From NCBI RefSeq assembly GCF_949987535.1, contig NC_080075.1, positions 55,917,636-55,981,635 on the forward strand: a stretch of 64,000 nucleotides of DNA. The letters are read 5' to 3'. A program made the translations under genes and the position numbers. The notes under the pieces were generated by a model. The model saw only the letters and a list, made by a program, of their open reading frames with translations, did no database searches and was not told the DNA's origin. Source of the DNA: Balaenoptera acutorostrata (Eukaryota; Chordata; Mammalia; Artiodactyla; Balaenopteridae). This document shows positions 11,235 through 23,289 of the stretch, one piece after another. Every line of letters begins with the position of its first letter. The stretch's first letter is position 1.

Positions 11235-11375
11235 AAGTCTTGGATCTGACACTAATCATATATGTGACCCCGAGGTGAGCCATTTCTCTTGCCTTGGCCT
11301 CAGCTTCCTCCATATTACATGGATAGCTGTGTGTTTTCAAGTCCCTTCTGCTTCTGAGATTCTCCAGGTGTGTTT
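11235..11375 (+). mobile_element. MIR SINE fragment
   Basis: Weak but ordered MIR pattern: 'TATATGTGACC', then 'GGTGAGCCATTTCTCTTGCC', then 'CCTCAGCTTCCTCCAT'. Confidence 0.55.
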
Positions 11376-12264
11376 TACCAACATCACTTCAGTGTTCAGT
11401 AGACATTAGCTTGGACCCCACAGCAAAGGGGAAGAAGAAGAGGCATCAGAGCTGAGTATCGTCTAGGCAATTGAATGCAAAGGCTAAAGTTTGAGGACAG
11501 GTGGTGGAGGGTTATTTTGGAGCTCTCAATTATTTGAGAATTTCATCATCTCAAACATCACTCAAAAATGTCAAAAAAAAAAAAAAAGGCAGCTGACTTG
11601 ACCTTCCTCCACCTTTAAGGGTGAACTCAGCTTCCCAAGTAAAACAAATTCTCATTCTGTAATCTGTAGGTTTATTTGGTTACTGTGTTTTGTCCTGTTA
11701 GTTCATAAGCTCCTTGAAGCAGGAACTGGTTGTCTAACAGAACCTTTGCGTCGTGGGGCAGGGCTTAAACACAGCACTCAGTGTTCTTACTTTTTCTACA
11801 AAAGTTGTGTTCCTAGAAAGCTGTGTGTCAATGGAATTTCCATCAATCATATTCTATTTTAAATGTACATTAAGTGCTATATAAGGGAGCCTTGTGGTGA
11901 GTGCTTTTGAAGAGTGACAATTTTGGGGGTAATGCTAATAATTGTACCTTAATTCAACTGTTTGGTAAAACTAAATTTTAACATAGCAATTTCAATGTAA
12001 AATAGAGGTTGTTTTATGTTCCCTTAATTTGAACCCTTAAGGGGTTTGGGGTACGTTATAATAAATTCTGCTGTAGTTCATGTTCCTTCAGAATATCTGC
12101 AGCAAAAGGAGGGGTGTTTTATTGGTTTAAACTCTACTGCGCTTCTTTGTGTTGAGCCACTTACATACACAGAACAGAACAATGATGACTTGCCTGTGCT
12201 TACAAAGGCCCAGGAGCCACATGGTGCAATGAAATGAGCTGAATCATTATGGGTTGGGGTCCGA
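11376..12264. other. unique non-coding stretch
   Basis: There is an A run at about 11573-11587. The segment at about 11698-11765 ('CATAAGCTCCTTGAAGCAGG') resembles an L2 tail. No coding signal. Confidence 0.45.
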
Positions 12265-12410
12265 GGTCCTTCTGCTCACCACCGGCTAGTTGTGTGCCGT
12301 TGAGGGGGTTCCTTTCCTTTTCTGGGCTTTAGCTTATTTATTTGTGTGTCAGAAATATTGGACTAGGTGATTTCTAAAGTCCTTTTCAGCTCTGGCATTT
12401 TAGAATTTTA
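12265..12410 (+). mobile_element. MIR-family fragment
   Basis: The order 'CTAGTTGTGTGCCG', 'GGGCTTTAGCTTATTTATTTG', 'GGACTAGGTGATTTCTAAAG' and 'CCTTTTCAGCTCTGGCATT' is that of MIR-family copies with the longer tail. Confidence 0.55.
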
Positions 12411-12970
12411 GGCTTCTTTGAAGAGTCTGGATCATCCAAGGTTGTCAAATTTTACAGTCCTAGAACCACTCTATTAGTGCTTTACTCAGAGGATGAGGTG
12501 TGGGAGAACCAAGCTCACTGTGTGCGGTCATGCAGGTTGTACACTGCACAAAAGTACTCAGCCTTTGCAACATCTGCCCCCAGCACAGGGCTGTATTAGC
12601 TCAGTTGGGGATCCCCGTTGCATTAGGTGCTGCATGCTCTAGCCTGGCCCTGGTGAGAGCAGCACCTTTAAACCTAACAGCAGCAAAGCACAATTCTTGT
12701 GGTTAACATCAAAGTGGGGTCCCATGACAAAAGGCTATCCTTCTGGGCCCAGAGGAGGTGTGGAGATCATGTACACATAAATATCACCTAGTTTGAGTGC
12801 AGAAGTCAGGGTTAAGGGGGATTTATGGAAGCCCAAAGACTTGCAAGGCAGAGGGACATATGTAAAGAAATGACTGTGACTGGAAACATTAGTCACTGAA
12901 CAGTCTTTATGAAGCTGTTTCCTAGATGACCTGGTTCCTTCCTAGAGTCCTAGGTTAAAATTGTACAGAG
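12411..12970. other. unique non-coding stretch
   Basis: Nothing recognised apart from short chance frames. Confidence 0.45.
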
Positions 12971-13154
12971 CAGTGGTTCCCAAAACCTGGATGCTTATTG
13001 GAGTGACCTGTGAAGTTGGTGCAGCCACAGACTCCTGAACCACTCCCCAACCCCACTGAGTGAAGCTTAAAAATCTGTCATTTCAATCAGCTCCCCAGGG
13101 CATCTAGTGCCACCAACACAGCACAGACGACATGGCAGTGTCTGAAGAACACTG
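12971..13154. mobile_element. hAT-Charlie-type non-autonomous element
   Basis: It starts CAGTGGTTCCCAAA and ends AGAACACTG, an imperfect terminal inverted repeat of the hAT-Charlie kind, over 184 bp. Flanks 'GTACAGAG' and 'GTTACAGT' are partly alike and may be the remains of the 8 bp TSD. Confidence 0.65.
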
Positions 13155-14239
13155 GTTACAGTGATTGTCTGGGCCCCAAGTACTAGTTGTGGAAGAATTG
13201 GAGAATAATTCACAATCGCGACCAGGGATAGACGATACCAGGAGAAGTGCAAGAACACCGTTTGGGGCTTTCTGTCATGGTGGCCAAGTGAACATGGTCC
13301 CAGGCAGACAATCTGGGCCACCCAGTGGGCAAAGAGAGACCAAGGAAATGAGCCTGGTAGTCTGAGGACATTTAATTAAGGGAGCCGAGTTCTCAGAGGT
13401 ACTCAAGGAAAGCCAGTCCTCCCACTTGCCCTCCAGCTGCTACTCATCCACGAACACCTGTCACCTTGAGGCCAACAGGAGTTTGAACCACGCAGACAGG
13501 GCAGACACCGCGCTGACCTGCATCCCGCCCCCTCAGCACCCATCCCTCTCTGCCCTCTATGTGCTTGCAGTAATCTCTTTTACTCCGTTGCTTATGAAGA
13601 CACTTGGCCTGGGGCATCGTCAAACCAGGCATCTGGTACTCCCTGGGAAAACTGGGGTGGAGTCAAGAAGAAAGCCCGGTGATGACCTTGAAAGCTAATT
13701 TCTCCTCACCCAGCCAGAGCTCCCCATGCAAATGCGCTGTGACATCTTTAACAGCTACCCTCGAAATTAGAAAGTGAGAAGCAGAAATACATTAACTCTC
13801 AGTGAGTGCAACTGAAATTCTGCCAGCAAATTTCAAGATAAAGCTTTTCATAAGAAAATATGAAAGTCAAACGCACTCATCTAAAGATCAGAGGTTGGCT
13901 GATGTTCACTACGGGGTAATAAATTATCTGATCTATAAAGCAGTGATGTGTGTTTATGACTAGTGTTAAAACTAAGCATTCGTTTTGGGTAAGTATATTG
14001 ATTTTAGTAAAGGCAAAACCCAACTTAGCTGAAGATAGCTTCAGTCTTTGATCAAAATTGCATTCACAGAAAGCCATCTTTGTTGTGTTCCCAGGATGCT
14101 AATTAGGAAAATATTTTCCAAGAATTTATTTTAGGCAAGTGTTTTGTTTCATAAATTTAACACAGGAAGAAATTAAAAACCTGAATAGATCTATAATCAC
14201 TTTTTAAATCAGTATCTCAAAAATTAATGCATTTAAATC
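13155..14239. other. unique non-coding stretch
   Basis: No recognised repeat. The longest frame is 90 codons (13426-13698, +). The last third is AT-rich. Confidence 0.5.
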
Positions 14240-14347
14240 CCAAAAGGTCTCTCATGGGATTTGAGAAGCTGATCCTAAAATTCACAAAAGAAAAATGGCC
14301 AAAAATTGCAAAAAAAAAACAATTGACAAATAAGAATAAAGAATGGG

Positions 14348-14686
14348 GGCTTCCCTGGTGGCACAGTGGTTGAGAATCTGCCTGTTAATGCAGGGGACAC
14401 GGGTTCGAGCCCTGGTCTGGGAAGATCCCACATGCCACGGAGCAGCTGGGCCCGTGAGCCACAACTACTAAGCCTGCGCGTCTGGAGCCTGTGCCCCGCA
14501 ACGGGAGGGGCCGCGATAGTGAGAGGCCCGCGCACCGCGATGAAGAGCGGTCCCCGCACCGCGATGAAGAGTGGCCCCCGCTTGCCGCAACTATAGAAAG
14601 CCCTCGCACGAACCGAAGACCCAACACAGCCAAAAATAAATAATAAATAAAATAAATAAAGTAGCTATAAAATTTAAAAAAAAAAA
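14348..14686 (+). mobile_element. CHR-type SINE with internal 24 bp duplication, inside L1M
   Basis: Same structure as the copy at 8442. The 24 bp unit beginning GCACCGCGATGAAGAG is duplicated at about 14532-14579. The tail is (AATA)n then A-rich. A perfect 16 bp TSD, AAGAATAAAGAATGGG, lies at 14332-14347 and 14687-14702, within the L1M sequence. Confidence 0.97.
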
Positions 14687-15851
14687 AAGAATAAAGAATG
14701 GGAGCATGCTCTACAGGTACCAAGATTTGTTTCATAGTTAGAGCAATTAAAACAATGTGTGTTGGCTCAGAGATGGACAGACAGACCAAAGGAATAGAAC
14801 AGAGATCTGAAGCAGGAGGATCAGTGGAGAAAACAGGGAATGATCACAACCTGAACCTAGGTCCACAGGTTGTCAAAATGGAAAAAGAAAAAAAAAAAAA
14901 AAAGAACTAGATCCAAGTGTAAAAAGCAAAACACTCAAACTTTTACTTAAAAAATACAAAAATATTTCTGTCATTTAGATACAGAAGTATTTATTCATCA
15001 GAATGCAAAATGCACAAACTAAAAATATAATATTAAAATGTAAAACTGCACAGCAGAAGACACCAGAAATAAATTATAAGGACAAGCCAGAGACACTATG
15101 AGAAGACATCTGCCACACATAATAGACTCAGATTTGGTAGTTCAGTATATATCAAAAACTCCTACCATCAATAAGAAGATGACCAATAATCCAAAAGAAA
15201 TATTAGCAAAGGATATGCACAGTTTCTTCTCAGTGGACATACAGTTGGCCAATAATCCTAACAGGGTCCTCAACCTTACAGGTAATCAGGGAAATGCAGA
15301 TTAAAACAATAATGAGTGCCACGTTATACTTATTGGTTGGTAAAAATTAAAAATCTGACATTCCTAAGTTTTGATGAGGATGTAAAGAAGCAAACTCTTA
15401 TATACTGTCCCAAGGGGGTGTGAACTAATATAACCAGGCTGAAGAACAATATGGTAATAATGAGCTAAGCTGAGAATGTACATAGCCTACAACCCAGCAG
15501 TTCTATCCTAAGTACATACCCTAGGGAAATCTGCACACATACACCCAATGAGATTCACACAATGATGTTCACTGGAACACTGTGGTAGTTTAAAAAAAAA
15601 AAAAAAAACACCTAAAAACAACTTGAATGTCCACCAACAAGTGAATGGATAAAAACTGTGATATTGTCATACAAGGAATATCATCTAGTAGTTAAAATGA
15701 GTGTACTAGATGTACTATGTCGACAGAGACAAATCTTCAAAACATGTTTCCTTAATAAAACAAGTTACGAAAGAAAATGTACACAATGTTACCGTTTATA
15801 TAAAATCAAATTCACAAAACATTTATGGACACACACACGTTTTATATATTC

Positions 15852-15896
<45 letters not shown>
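15852..15896. repeat. (TA)n microsatellite
   Basis: A pure AT run at 15861-15896 with a slightly imperfect start from 15852. It lies inside the 3' part of the L1M. Confidence 0.95.
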
Positions 15897-15899
<3 letters not shown>

Positions 15900-16072
15900 T
15901 ATACACACATGCACGCACATGAATAGGCTAAACACCAACTTCAGCCCAGTGGTTACCTCTGGGGAAAGAGGAGTAGAAATCCCTTCTCAAGGGAATTCCA
16001 ACTGTTATCTCATGTCTTTAACAAACAATGAAAAAGATCTGAAGCAAATATTACATTTTTATATTTGCTAAC

Positions 16073-16464
16073 TAGGGGTTGTGAGATTGCCACTAAATTA
16101 TTCCTGCTTTTTCACCTAACCACAGCTGTAGTTACTAGCCAGGGTCTAACATGTAGACAATAGACACTTATACTGAGCAATGCCTGAACACTGTCTAGGA
16201 TGGGGGTGGGAGAGGGAGTTTTATTACTGCTTAACAAGAACACTGCTGACCTCACATGTCCATTGTGCTCTGACTTCCTCCTGCTTCTCAGGCATTTTTA
16301 CATCTCCAAACTTTATTGGGTAAAACAGACTAGAAAAGGAACATAAATTTCATTGCAAGGAATGTTGACTGAATAGTCCATCTCCAAAGAAATAATCCTA
16401 AAGACATTTTTTAGTTCTACAGAACAGAAACACTGTCTATCGTAATCACCACTATCGCAACAAA
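16073..16464. other. unique non-coding stretch
   Basis: AT-rich, nothing recognised. Confidence 0.45.
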
Positions 16465-16660
16465 TCTGGAGCCATGAATGCCTACCAATTGGAAAATAAT
16501 TAAACGAGATATCAAACTGATCGAATACAAATGATAATTATAAAGACTAAGTAACAAAATGGACAAATGTTTGCTAAAAAGAACAGTGAAAAGAGTACAT
16601 TGAGGCTATAACCACATAAAAAGGTGTTTTCAAGTAGCTGAAGATCAGAAGATAGGTAAA
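16465..16660 (+). mobile_element. HAL1/L1-like 3' fragment (uncertain)
   Basis: 'CCATGAATGCCTACCAATTGG', 'AAAATAATTAAACG' and the A-rich 'CATAAAAAGGTG' end resemble the HAL1 3' region. Diverged. Confidence 0.4.
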
Positions 16661-16744
16661 AATTAAAACAGTTGTGTTAGCATTGTATTATTATAAACAT
16701 TATTTTAATCTTTTAATATGTTGATACATTCATTCCTTAACTAT

Positions 16745-17165
16745 CTTTTTTTGGTAACAGCTTTATTGGGACATAATGTCCCAATATCATGGGTCACTGT
16801 ACCACTGTCCCACTTAGAGTGTGTCATCAATGGTCTTTTGTATATTCACAGAGTCCAACCATCTCCACAAACAATCTTAGAACATGTTCATCACACCAAA
16901 AAGAAACCCCCATACGCTTTAGCAGGCATCCCCCATTTCCCTCCCTCTGTCCCTGGCAATCACCAATGTACCTTCTGTCTCTATGGATTTGCCTATTCTG
17001 GACGTGTCGTATAAATGGAATCATACAGTATGTGGCCTTTTGAGTCTGGCTGCTTTCACTTAGCATAATATTTTCAAGGTTCATCCATACTGTAGCATGT
17101 ATCAGTACTTCATTTCTCTTTATTGCTGAATAACGTTCCATTGAATGGATATACCACACTTCATT
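16745..17165 (-). mobile_element. L1M LINE 3' end
   Basis: Reverse-complement L1 3' end: 'AACAGCTTTATTGGGACATAA', 'CACCAAAAAGAAACCCC', 'CTATGGATTTGCCTATTCTGG', 'CACTTAGCATAATATTTTC' and 'GGTTCATCCATACTGTAGCA' appear in the expected order. Confidence 0.9.
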
Positions 17166-17882
17166 TATGTGGTACTATCTTTACAATAGCAATAAGAACT
17201 CTATGTGATGGAAAGAGGTTTGGAGCGTTTTCTGTCTACCCTATTCTAACATGAATTACTTTTGGTGGCTGAATGATGACCTCAGGGTAGTGACTGTCTC
17301 ATAGAGTCTAGGTCTACTGGGTCATTATTGGGACCTGGCTGATGGGTAGGACAGGCCAGACTGGAGGCGCTGAATCCAGGGACCAGAGTCTCTAGAAGGG
17401 CAGAGTTGACAACTAGTGCAGTCCGGTAGAGAGAAAAGGAAGCAACGGGGGCAGGGTGGGCAGGGGTGTTAGCACAAGTAGGAAGGGCTAGACAGGCGGG
17501 AGCTGGGAAATAGAGTGCAGGGCAGAGGAGAGGCAGAGGGGCCTACAGGCGACCAGCTGCCCAGGGAGATCCAGCCACTGGAGGAGGGGCCCAAGCATGG
17601 CACTGGGCTCAAGGGCAGGCCCAGATGCATGGAAAGTCCTGGGACACTGAGCAGGAGGCCAGAGCATGGACCTGGCTGTGGGGTCAGAGCAGCTCCGCGC
17701 TACAGAAAGCCTGGTCAAGGCAGAGCTGGGGCTACTCAGCCAGGAGTTTGAGGCCAGAGAAGCACCAGAGAAGGCAGAGTGAAGAGGACGCTGTCCCCTG
17801 GGTCCTAGAGACTGAACTTGACTTAAGGATTACAGAAGCCATGCAACTCAAGGGCCTAGGAGGGAGGAAAGGATTCAGTCAC
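17166..17882. other. GC-richer unique stretch
   Basis: No repeat recognised. Overlapping frames on both strands (up to 93 codons at 17625-17906) reflect GC content rather than a gene. Confidence 0.45.
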
Positions 17883-18110
17883 TGTCATAACAGCAGGCAC
17901 CACTGATTACTTGCTATGCACCCAGCATGGTGACAGGTGGTTTAATGTATATTATCAGTAATCCTCACAACCACTTACAAGGAAAGTACCCTCACTACCC
18001 TAATTTTACAGACAAGAAGACTAAAATTTACAGAGGTACAACAGTGATACAACAGAAAGTGACAAAGCAGGCTTTGAACCCAAGTCTGATTCCAAAGTCT
18101 ACCCCTGCAG
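17883..18110 (-). mobile_element. MIR SINE
   Basis: Reverse MIR in order: 'ATTACTTGCTATGCACCCAG', 'AATCCTCACAACCACTTACAA', 'TTTTACAGACAAGAAGACTAA' and 'GGCTTTGAACCCAAGTCTG'. Nearly full length. Confidence 0.88.
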
Positions 18111-19671
18111 TTCTGAGGGTGGCAGTGACGATTTGCTGAATCCACAGCAGACAGCAGTTTCTGGAGCACCAGGCCACTGCAAAGCCAAGACAAGTTCACT
18201 CTTCAACCCATGGTGTGTAGGAGTTGTCCCCTTGGAGGGCGGTGAGAGCCAAGGTTTGCACTGGGGCAGCATTCTGAACTACTCAAGAGGGTGGTCACAC
18301 ACCCCCACCCCCCTTCATCCAGACTTTCTCGCCTGGGAAACTCCATGAGGCAAGCAAGGGAGGATTAACCCCGCAAATCATGTTGGCACCTTCATCACCG
18401 TCTTGGTTCTGCCGACCTTTAATTCATCTCTTCCTCCACGGCACTCCAATAAGAACCTCTTACAACTGTAACTGGCTATTTCCCAGGGTGCTGGCATGGA
18501 TCTCAAAAAGATTAAGGGGCAGTGAGCTGGCAGGGTGACTCCCCCCATCTCTCACCATCGCTGACCTTCTTCTTTGAACAAGAGCTCAAGGCTGACGTCT
18601 TCGGGATTAGACAGCTCTGTTCTCCAGGCCCTCTCCTTCTCTCCGCTCAAGCGGACAGATGTGTCAGCTGTCCCTGCAAACCCTGGGAAGAGTTGAGCCA
18701 GCATGTCCCAATGTTCTGACTTGGGTCGCTTATAACTCATTTCATTTCTATAAAATTTAAATGGAAAATAGATTCAGGTGAAGTGATCCAGAAGACAAAT
18801 AGGCCAAGTGGCCTTACTGCACGGCCAGTCACAGGGTGATGATGCATGACTCACAGCCACGGATGATCTGATCAAGGGTCCTGAGGGCAGGGAGCCCGGT
18901 GGACGGCAGGGGTTTGAGAGACACAGGGCTCCTCGGGGCTCCTTTGCAGAATGGGTCTGCAAACTCTGGTCACCTTGGTTGATATTCAGCCTACATCCTA
19001 TACCCTGGGAGGGCCTCTGTCAACTTCACAATAAATCCTGGCCTTGCAGATGGGGGGGTTAATGGCAGCCCTAGTTGTTTTGTGTTCATTAATGACTTAT
19101 ACATGCAGAGCACTGAATCCAGTCCATTTTTGGGTTTGGCATCACGGCCATCCAATGTTGGCCATACCCCTAGATATAGGTGGCTATTCACGTGGTCTCA
19201 CTGAAGGAGATGAAAAAGCCCTTCACCAAAGGGTCTTCCTCACCAGCGCCCGACCCTCTACTGTGAGCAAGTCATTCTTTCCTCTCGAGCACAGGGCCTG
19301 GCACACAGTACGTGCTCAACCAGTGCCAGCTGTGCAGTGTGGCCCTCTTAGGTCCTCCTCTGAGACTAAAGTCCTCCCAGAACACACCCTACTCTTAGTG
19401 CTCTGGTGTGGCAGTCCTTTCCCTGCCTGATGGGACCAACCTATGGCAGCTGGAGGCCCATGGGAGGTAGGTGGAGGGTTGGAAGAGGAGCAGGAAATGG
19501 AAAAACCATTCCCGGAGAGGAAAAGTTCAGTGAAAGGGATGGCTGGGAGCAGAAGACAAGAGCCCCCACTTAACTGAGTGACACCTCTGTAACCACCGCA
19601 AAGTGGTTCTGAAGGTAGGTGGAACTTACCCACCGAGATACCCAAGGATCTACAAGTGAAGTCATTTGAAT
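18111..19671. other. unique non-coding stretch
   Basis: No recognised gene. The largest frame is 128 codons (19044-19430, +) with a hydrophobic start, but nothing else supports it. A short 'GCACAGGGCCTGGCACACAG' segment near 19290 may be an L2/MIR remnant. Confidence 0.45.
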
Positions 19672-19785
19672 GTTTTTTTTTTTAAATTAAATATTCATTT
19701 ACAGAAAGTAGAAGGCGGAGATCGCAAGTGTCAAGTCAATGAGTTCTGACAAACGTATACACAAGTGCAGCCAGCATCCCAAGCT
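19672..19785 (-). mobile_element. L1 3'-end fragment
   Basis: After a T/A-rich start, 'TCAATGAGTTCTGACAAACG' and 'TATACACAAGTGCAGCCAGC' match the reversed L1 3' UTR. Only about 110 bp remain. Confidence 0.55.
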
Positions 19786-20079
19786 GAGCTGTCTTTTCTG
19801 TACTGGCTTGAAGGCGTTCCACGCACAGCTCACGCATCAGGAACGCCCACTGGGAAGACACGGACCTTCCCCTACAGCCTGATGCCTGCAGCAAGCCATA
19901 AGGTGCAGAACAAAAGCGGCACCGAGAAGCCTAAACGGAGTAAATGGAACTAGTGAAGCAGAATGGGTGGTAGAACTGAGTCACCAACTAGGTGATTCAA
20001 TTCTAAAGGCTGTGGTATCAATGAATCCAGGCAAGAATCTACAAGCAATGGCCCTGTGGGAGGACCATGATGGCTGAGC

Positions 20080-20260
20080 ACTGGAACTGACTCATGACAC
20101 CTAGGTTCTTTCCCACACCTGACTCGGCCATCTCCTCCCCATCTAACTGTCTTGGGGTAAATCACATCACAGCTCTGTGCCTCAGTCTCCAAACCCTGTA
20201 AAACAACGCTTTTGTGGACCGAACGCTCATCTGTGTCTTTTCTGGCTCTAGCAACTTAAT
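20080..20260 (+). mobile_element. MIR SINE fragment
   Basis: Ordered MIR pattern: 'CCTGACTCGGCCATCTCC', 'GTCTTGGGGTAAATCACATC', 'TGTGCCTCAGTCTCCAAAC' and 'CTGTAAAAC'. Confidence 0.65.
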
Positions 20261-20639
20261 TCTGTGTTGATGATCTAGATAGGGCAGTTTCACTGCATGG
20301 GGACTCCAAATTCTCCCTTGTTTACTCAACACAGACACAGCCTCCCCTGCAGTTTTCTGGTTCGTTCTGCAAATGGGGACTCTTCATAAGGAGGACCCAG
20401 GAAAGCAGGAGCGGAGGCTGGGTTTATGCCAAGATAGTGTAACTCAGCTGACACATTTTTATACCGTGGTGTCATCTGGTGAGAACTTTATATTACTGTG
20501 TCCTCCTCAAGGGCATTGGGGGCGGTGGAATTCAAAAACATTTCAGAAAGAAAAAAGGAATCTGGAAAGAAGAAATTCTGGTCTGTGTAATCTCAAAGAT
20601 TTCAAGTTTTCTAGATAAACTAGTTCTCATCTTGTATGT
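20261..20639. other. unique non-coding stretch
   Basis: Nothing recognised. The short frames crossing it have no known motif. Confidence 0.4.
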
Positions 20640-20870
20640 CTTAATTCTAACTCACCTGCAAGACCCAGGTCAAATGTCACCTCCTCCCAGGAGGCCCCTG
20701 GCTAGAGGGGTCCGTGGACAATTCCTGTGGCCCTCTACCCACACGCCTCTTTACACACATATACCCGATACTGTATATAGTTTCCAGCGTGCAACTCCTA
20801 TCTCCCGGCTGAGATGGTTATGGTCCTTTTAATCTTTCATAGGCTGGTTAAGTGCTTTGTATATGGTAAG
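20640..20870 (+). mobile_element. L2 LINE 3' fragment
   Basis: 'AGACCCAGGTCAAATGTCACC' followed by 'TCCTCCCAGGAGGCCCCTGG' is the typical L2 3' block. The downstream part is more diverged. Confidence 0.55.
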
Positions 20871-21294
20871 TGCAAAAATCCCTTTTTTAAATGGAGGAAT
20901 AAATGGAGGAGTGTTAGGTTTAGGGGAAACTGAATGATGTCCTTTAACAAAGGAATCTGCCTCCTATAATAAAAGTAGACAAATAGAAAATTACCTATAA
21001 TGGGCTCTTAAATCCTCCTGAATCTTCTTTGCTATATCCTAGCTCACAAGATGTAATCATTCTCTTTGGCTAAAATGATTTGTCAATTTACAAAACACTA
21101 TAAAAGTTGAAAGATTACCTGAAATAAATCATAGTCACATGTATCTGTGTAGCACTTTGACATATATAAAAGAAAGGGACAGCAGCTGACTTCCGGGAAG
21201 GGGATGCGAGAGGTCAGGCAACTTTCACTTTACTCCCTAAAGCATTCCTCCTTGTTATTCAGTCCTTTCCTGTAAGCACATATGGTATTTATTA
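20871..21294. other. AT-rich unique stretch
   Basis: No repeat or coding signal recognised. Confidence 0.4.
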
Positions 21295-21450
21295 TTTAAA
21301 TAATCTGTAAGACTAAAGTTTACAGAGAGTTTTGACATCCATATACTCATTTAATGACATGTGTATTATAATACATACAATGCATTTTATTGTCAAAAAA
21401 CTGAATCTCAAGGAGATTAAATGGCTTGCCCAGGAATTAATTGTAGAATC
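21295..21450 (-). mobile_element. MIR SINE fragment
   Basis: Reversed MIR: 'CATATACTCATTTAATGACA', 'AACTGAATCTCAAGGAGATT' and 'AAATGGCTTGCCCAGGAATT'. Confidence 0.65.
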
Positions 21451-22503
21451 AGAAAACAGTGTGCTTCTGTAACAAAGCACAGGGAAGAGAATTCGTAATC
21501 CATTCATGTTCTAAGCTTTCCTATGAGGACATGATCATCAGGCCAACACAATTCACTAAGCGCACGGCCTTTGCCAGTCCCTGCCGGTCCCCTACTGAGA
21601 GCTATTGGGACTTTTCGCATCACAAGGGCTGTTCCTCTGTACATGACACATGCGTGAAATGTACACGAGATGGGCTCAGTTATATCACCTAAATGGGTTC
21701 TAAGAAGGAAATGTTGCCTATATACAATTTGGATGCCATCAACCAAATGATGTTATCATGGTAATTATCCCTTCCCACATGTAAATCTTTTCCAGGCATC
21801 TCAGGGTACACCCAGAAAGGCGTTGTCTTTGGCCGAAATGTTTAATTGGTGTCTTTGGAACTTAACTAGCACAACAATTCATTCTGTCAATATTTAACAG
21901 GTAGAAATAGAATCGTATTAATCTGCCTCAGATGAACACGACAAGTAAAAAATATTTGTTTTTCATGCCTGATTCCTACACTTCTCTCTCTAAGCAAGAT
22001 TGCTCACATTCCATGGACCAGGCTAGGGGTGTTATGCCCCAAGAAGAAATAAATTCTGAACAGCAATTAGGTTTGGTTTCTAAGAGTTTGCTTTGATAAC
22101 TATTTGGAAAGACAGACCCCACTCAGACAGAACTTCCAGCTAACCGCAGCAGCCTTTTGCCTGGACCTCCTGTTTCAATCAGCATAGAAGAGGTAAACCT
22201 CTCCAGCAACAGGGGTCTTTTATCCCAAAGAACGACCTCCCCATAATCAGTGAATTTATCACCTTCTTAGCCAGAGCCAGCCAGGAAAGACTGTCATGTC
22301 ATCATAAAATCCCAGGGCTCAAGTGAACCTTAAAGGGTGTCTAACTCAATAACTTTCCATCACTTGAAATCCCTCTAGGCTCCTCCAGTGCATGCTTGAA
22401 CTGCCCAATGACCAGGGGGCTACTCACTTCAGAATAAGTGACTTAAGCTCCCCTGATCCTCAGCCCCTCAACAGACAGAACTGTGCTGGCTGAATCTTCC
22501 CTT
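21451..22503. other. unique non-coding stretch
   Basis: No gene or clear repeat. 22285-22480 may be an old repeat (the 'TAAAATCCCAGGGCTCAAG' part), but I cannot name it. Confidence 0.45.
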
Positions 22504-22511
22504 CCCTCTCC

Positions 22512-22818
22512 CTTTTTTTTTTTTAAATAAATTTATTTATTTATTTATATATTTATGGCGGTGTTGGGTCTTCGTTTCTGTGCGAGGGCTTTCTCTAGTT
22601 GCGGCAAGCGGGGGCCACTCGTCATCGCGGTGCGCGGGCCTCTCACTATCGTGGCCTCTCTTGTTGCGGAGCACAGGCTCCAGACACGCAGGCTCAGTAG
22701 TTGTGGCTCACGGGCCCAGTTGCTCTGCGGCATGTGGGATCTTCCCAGACCAGGGCTCGAACCCGTGTCCCCTGCATTGGCAGGCGGATTCTCAACCACT
22801 GCGCCACCAGGGAAGCCC
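22512..22818 (-). mobile_element. CHR-type SINE, short form, reverse orientation
   Basis: The only full SINE here on the minus strand. It opens with the T-rich complement of the tail and closes with 'CACCAGGGAAGCCCC', the complement of the head. It lacks the 24 bp duplication. The TSD is probably CCCTCTCC at 22504-22511 and 22819-22826. T-runs at both ends blur its edge. Confidence 0.95.
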
Positions 22819-22834
22819 CCCTCTCCTTTTTTAA

Positions 22835-23045
22835 TTCAACCATTCATCCCTCAATGCCCAGCAGGAGTTCTGCTTTTTCTTCAAACCCCTCCCACTGACC
22901 TCCTGTCCCTCCTTCCTCTTAACTGCTTCTCAGTCTAAACACCTGTCAGTGCCTAGTTGACATAGGTCTGTATAATCTCCCAATCCAGATACTAAGTGTC
23001 TTTAAAGTCTAGAGACCATGTCTTTCCCTCTCACCTGCCCTCATG
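22835..23045 (+). mobile_element. possible L2 fragment
   Basis: 'CCTCCCACTGACCTCCTGTCC' and, further on, 'GTCTAGAGACCATGTCTTTCC' fit the spacing of an L2 3' end, weakly. Confidence 0.3.
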
Positions 23046-23289
23046 TCACCTGATCTACAGATGACTACATTGATGGTGTTGAATATGCAGAAGATGTCCC
23101 GGTTGCTAAGCTTCAGCATGTGCGTGCTGGACGCTGACTTCCTGAGGCTCAGGTCTGATGCCAACCATCAGAATGAGTTAAGTCAGGCAGCAAGTGGCCA
23201 CTAGCGTGTCTCCAAGGGATTAACTGTGCTGCTTCCCCTTGGGAATAGGTGTCTATTAAGTTTATTAAGCAAAAGGTGCATTGTGTTTG

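Larger units (their letters stand above)
14240..16072 (+). mobile_element. L1M LINE, ORF2 3' half and 3' end, split by a SINE
   Basis: L1 ORF2-like sequence starts near 'GATCCTAAAATTCACAAAAG'. After the SINE it resumes with 'GAGATGGACAGACAGACC...AATAGAACAGAG' (about 14769-14803). It continues with 'AAGTTTTGATGAGGATGTAAAG', 'CAACCCAGCAGTTCTATCC' and 'TGAATGTCCACCAACAAGTG', reaching the 3' end near 16070. It has many stops and is not active. The SINE at 14348-14686 and a TA repeat interrupt it. Confidence 0.85.
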
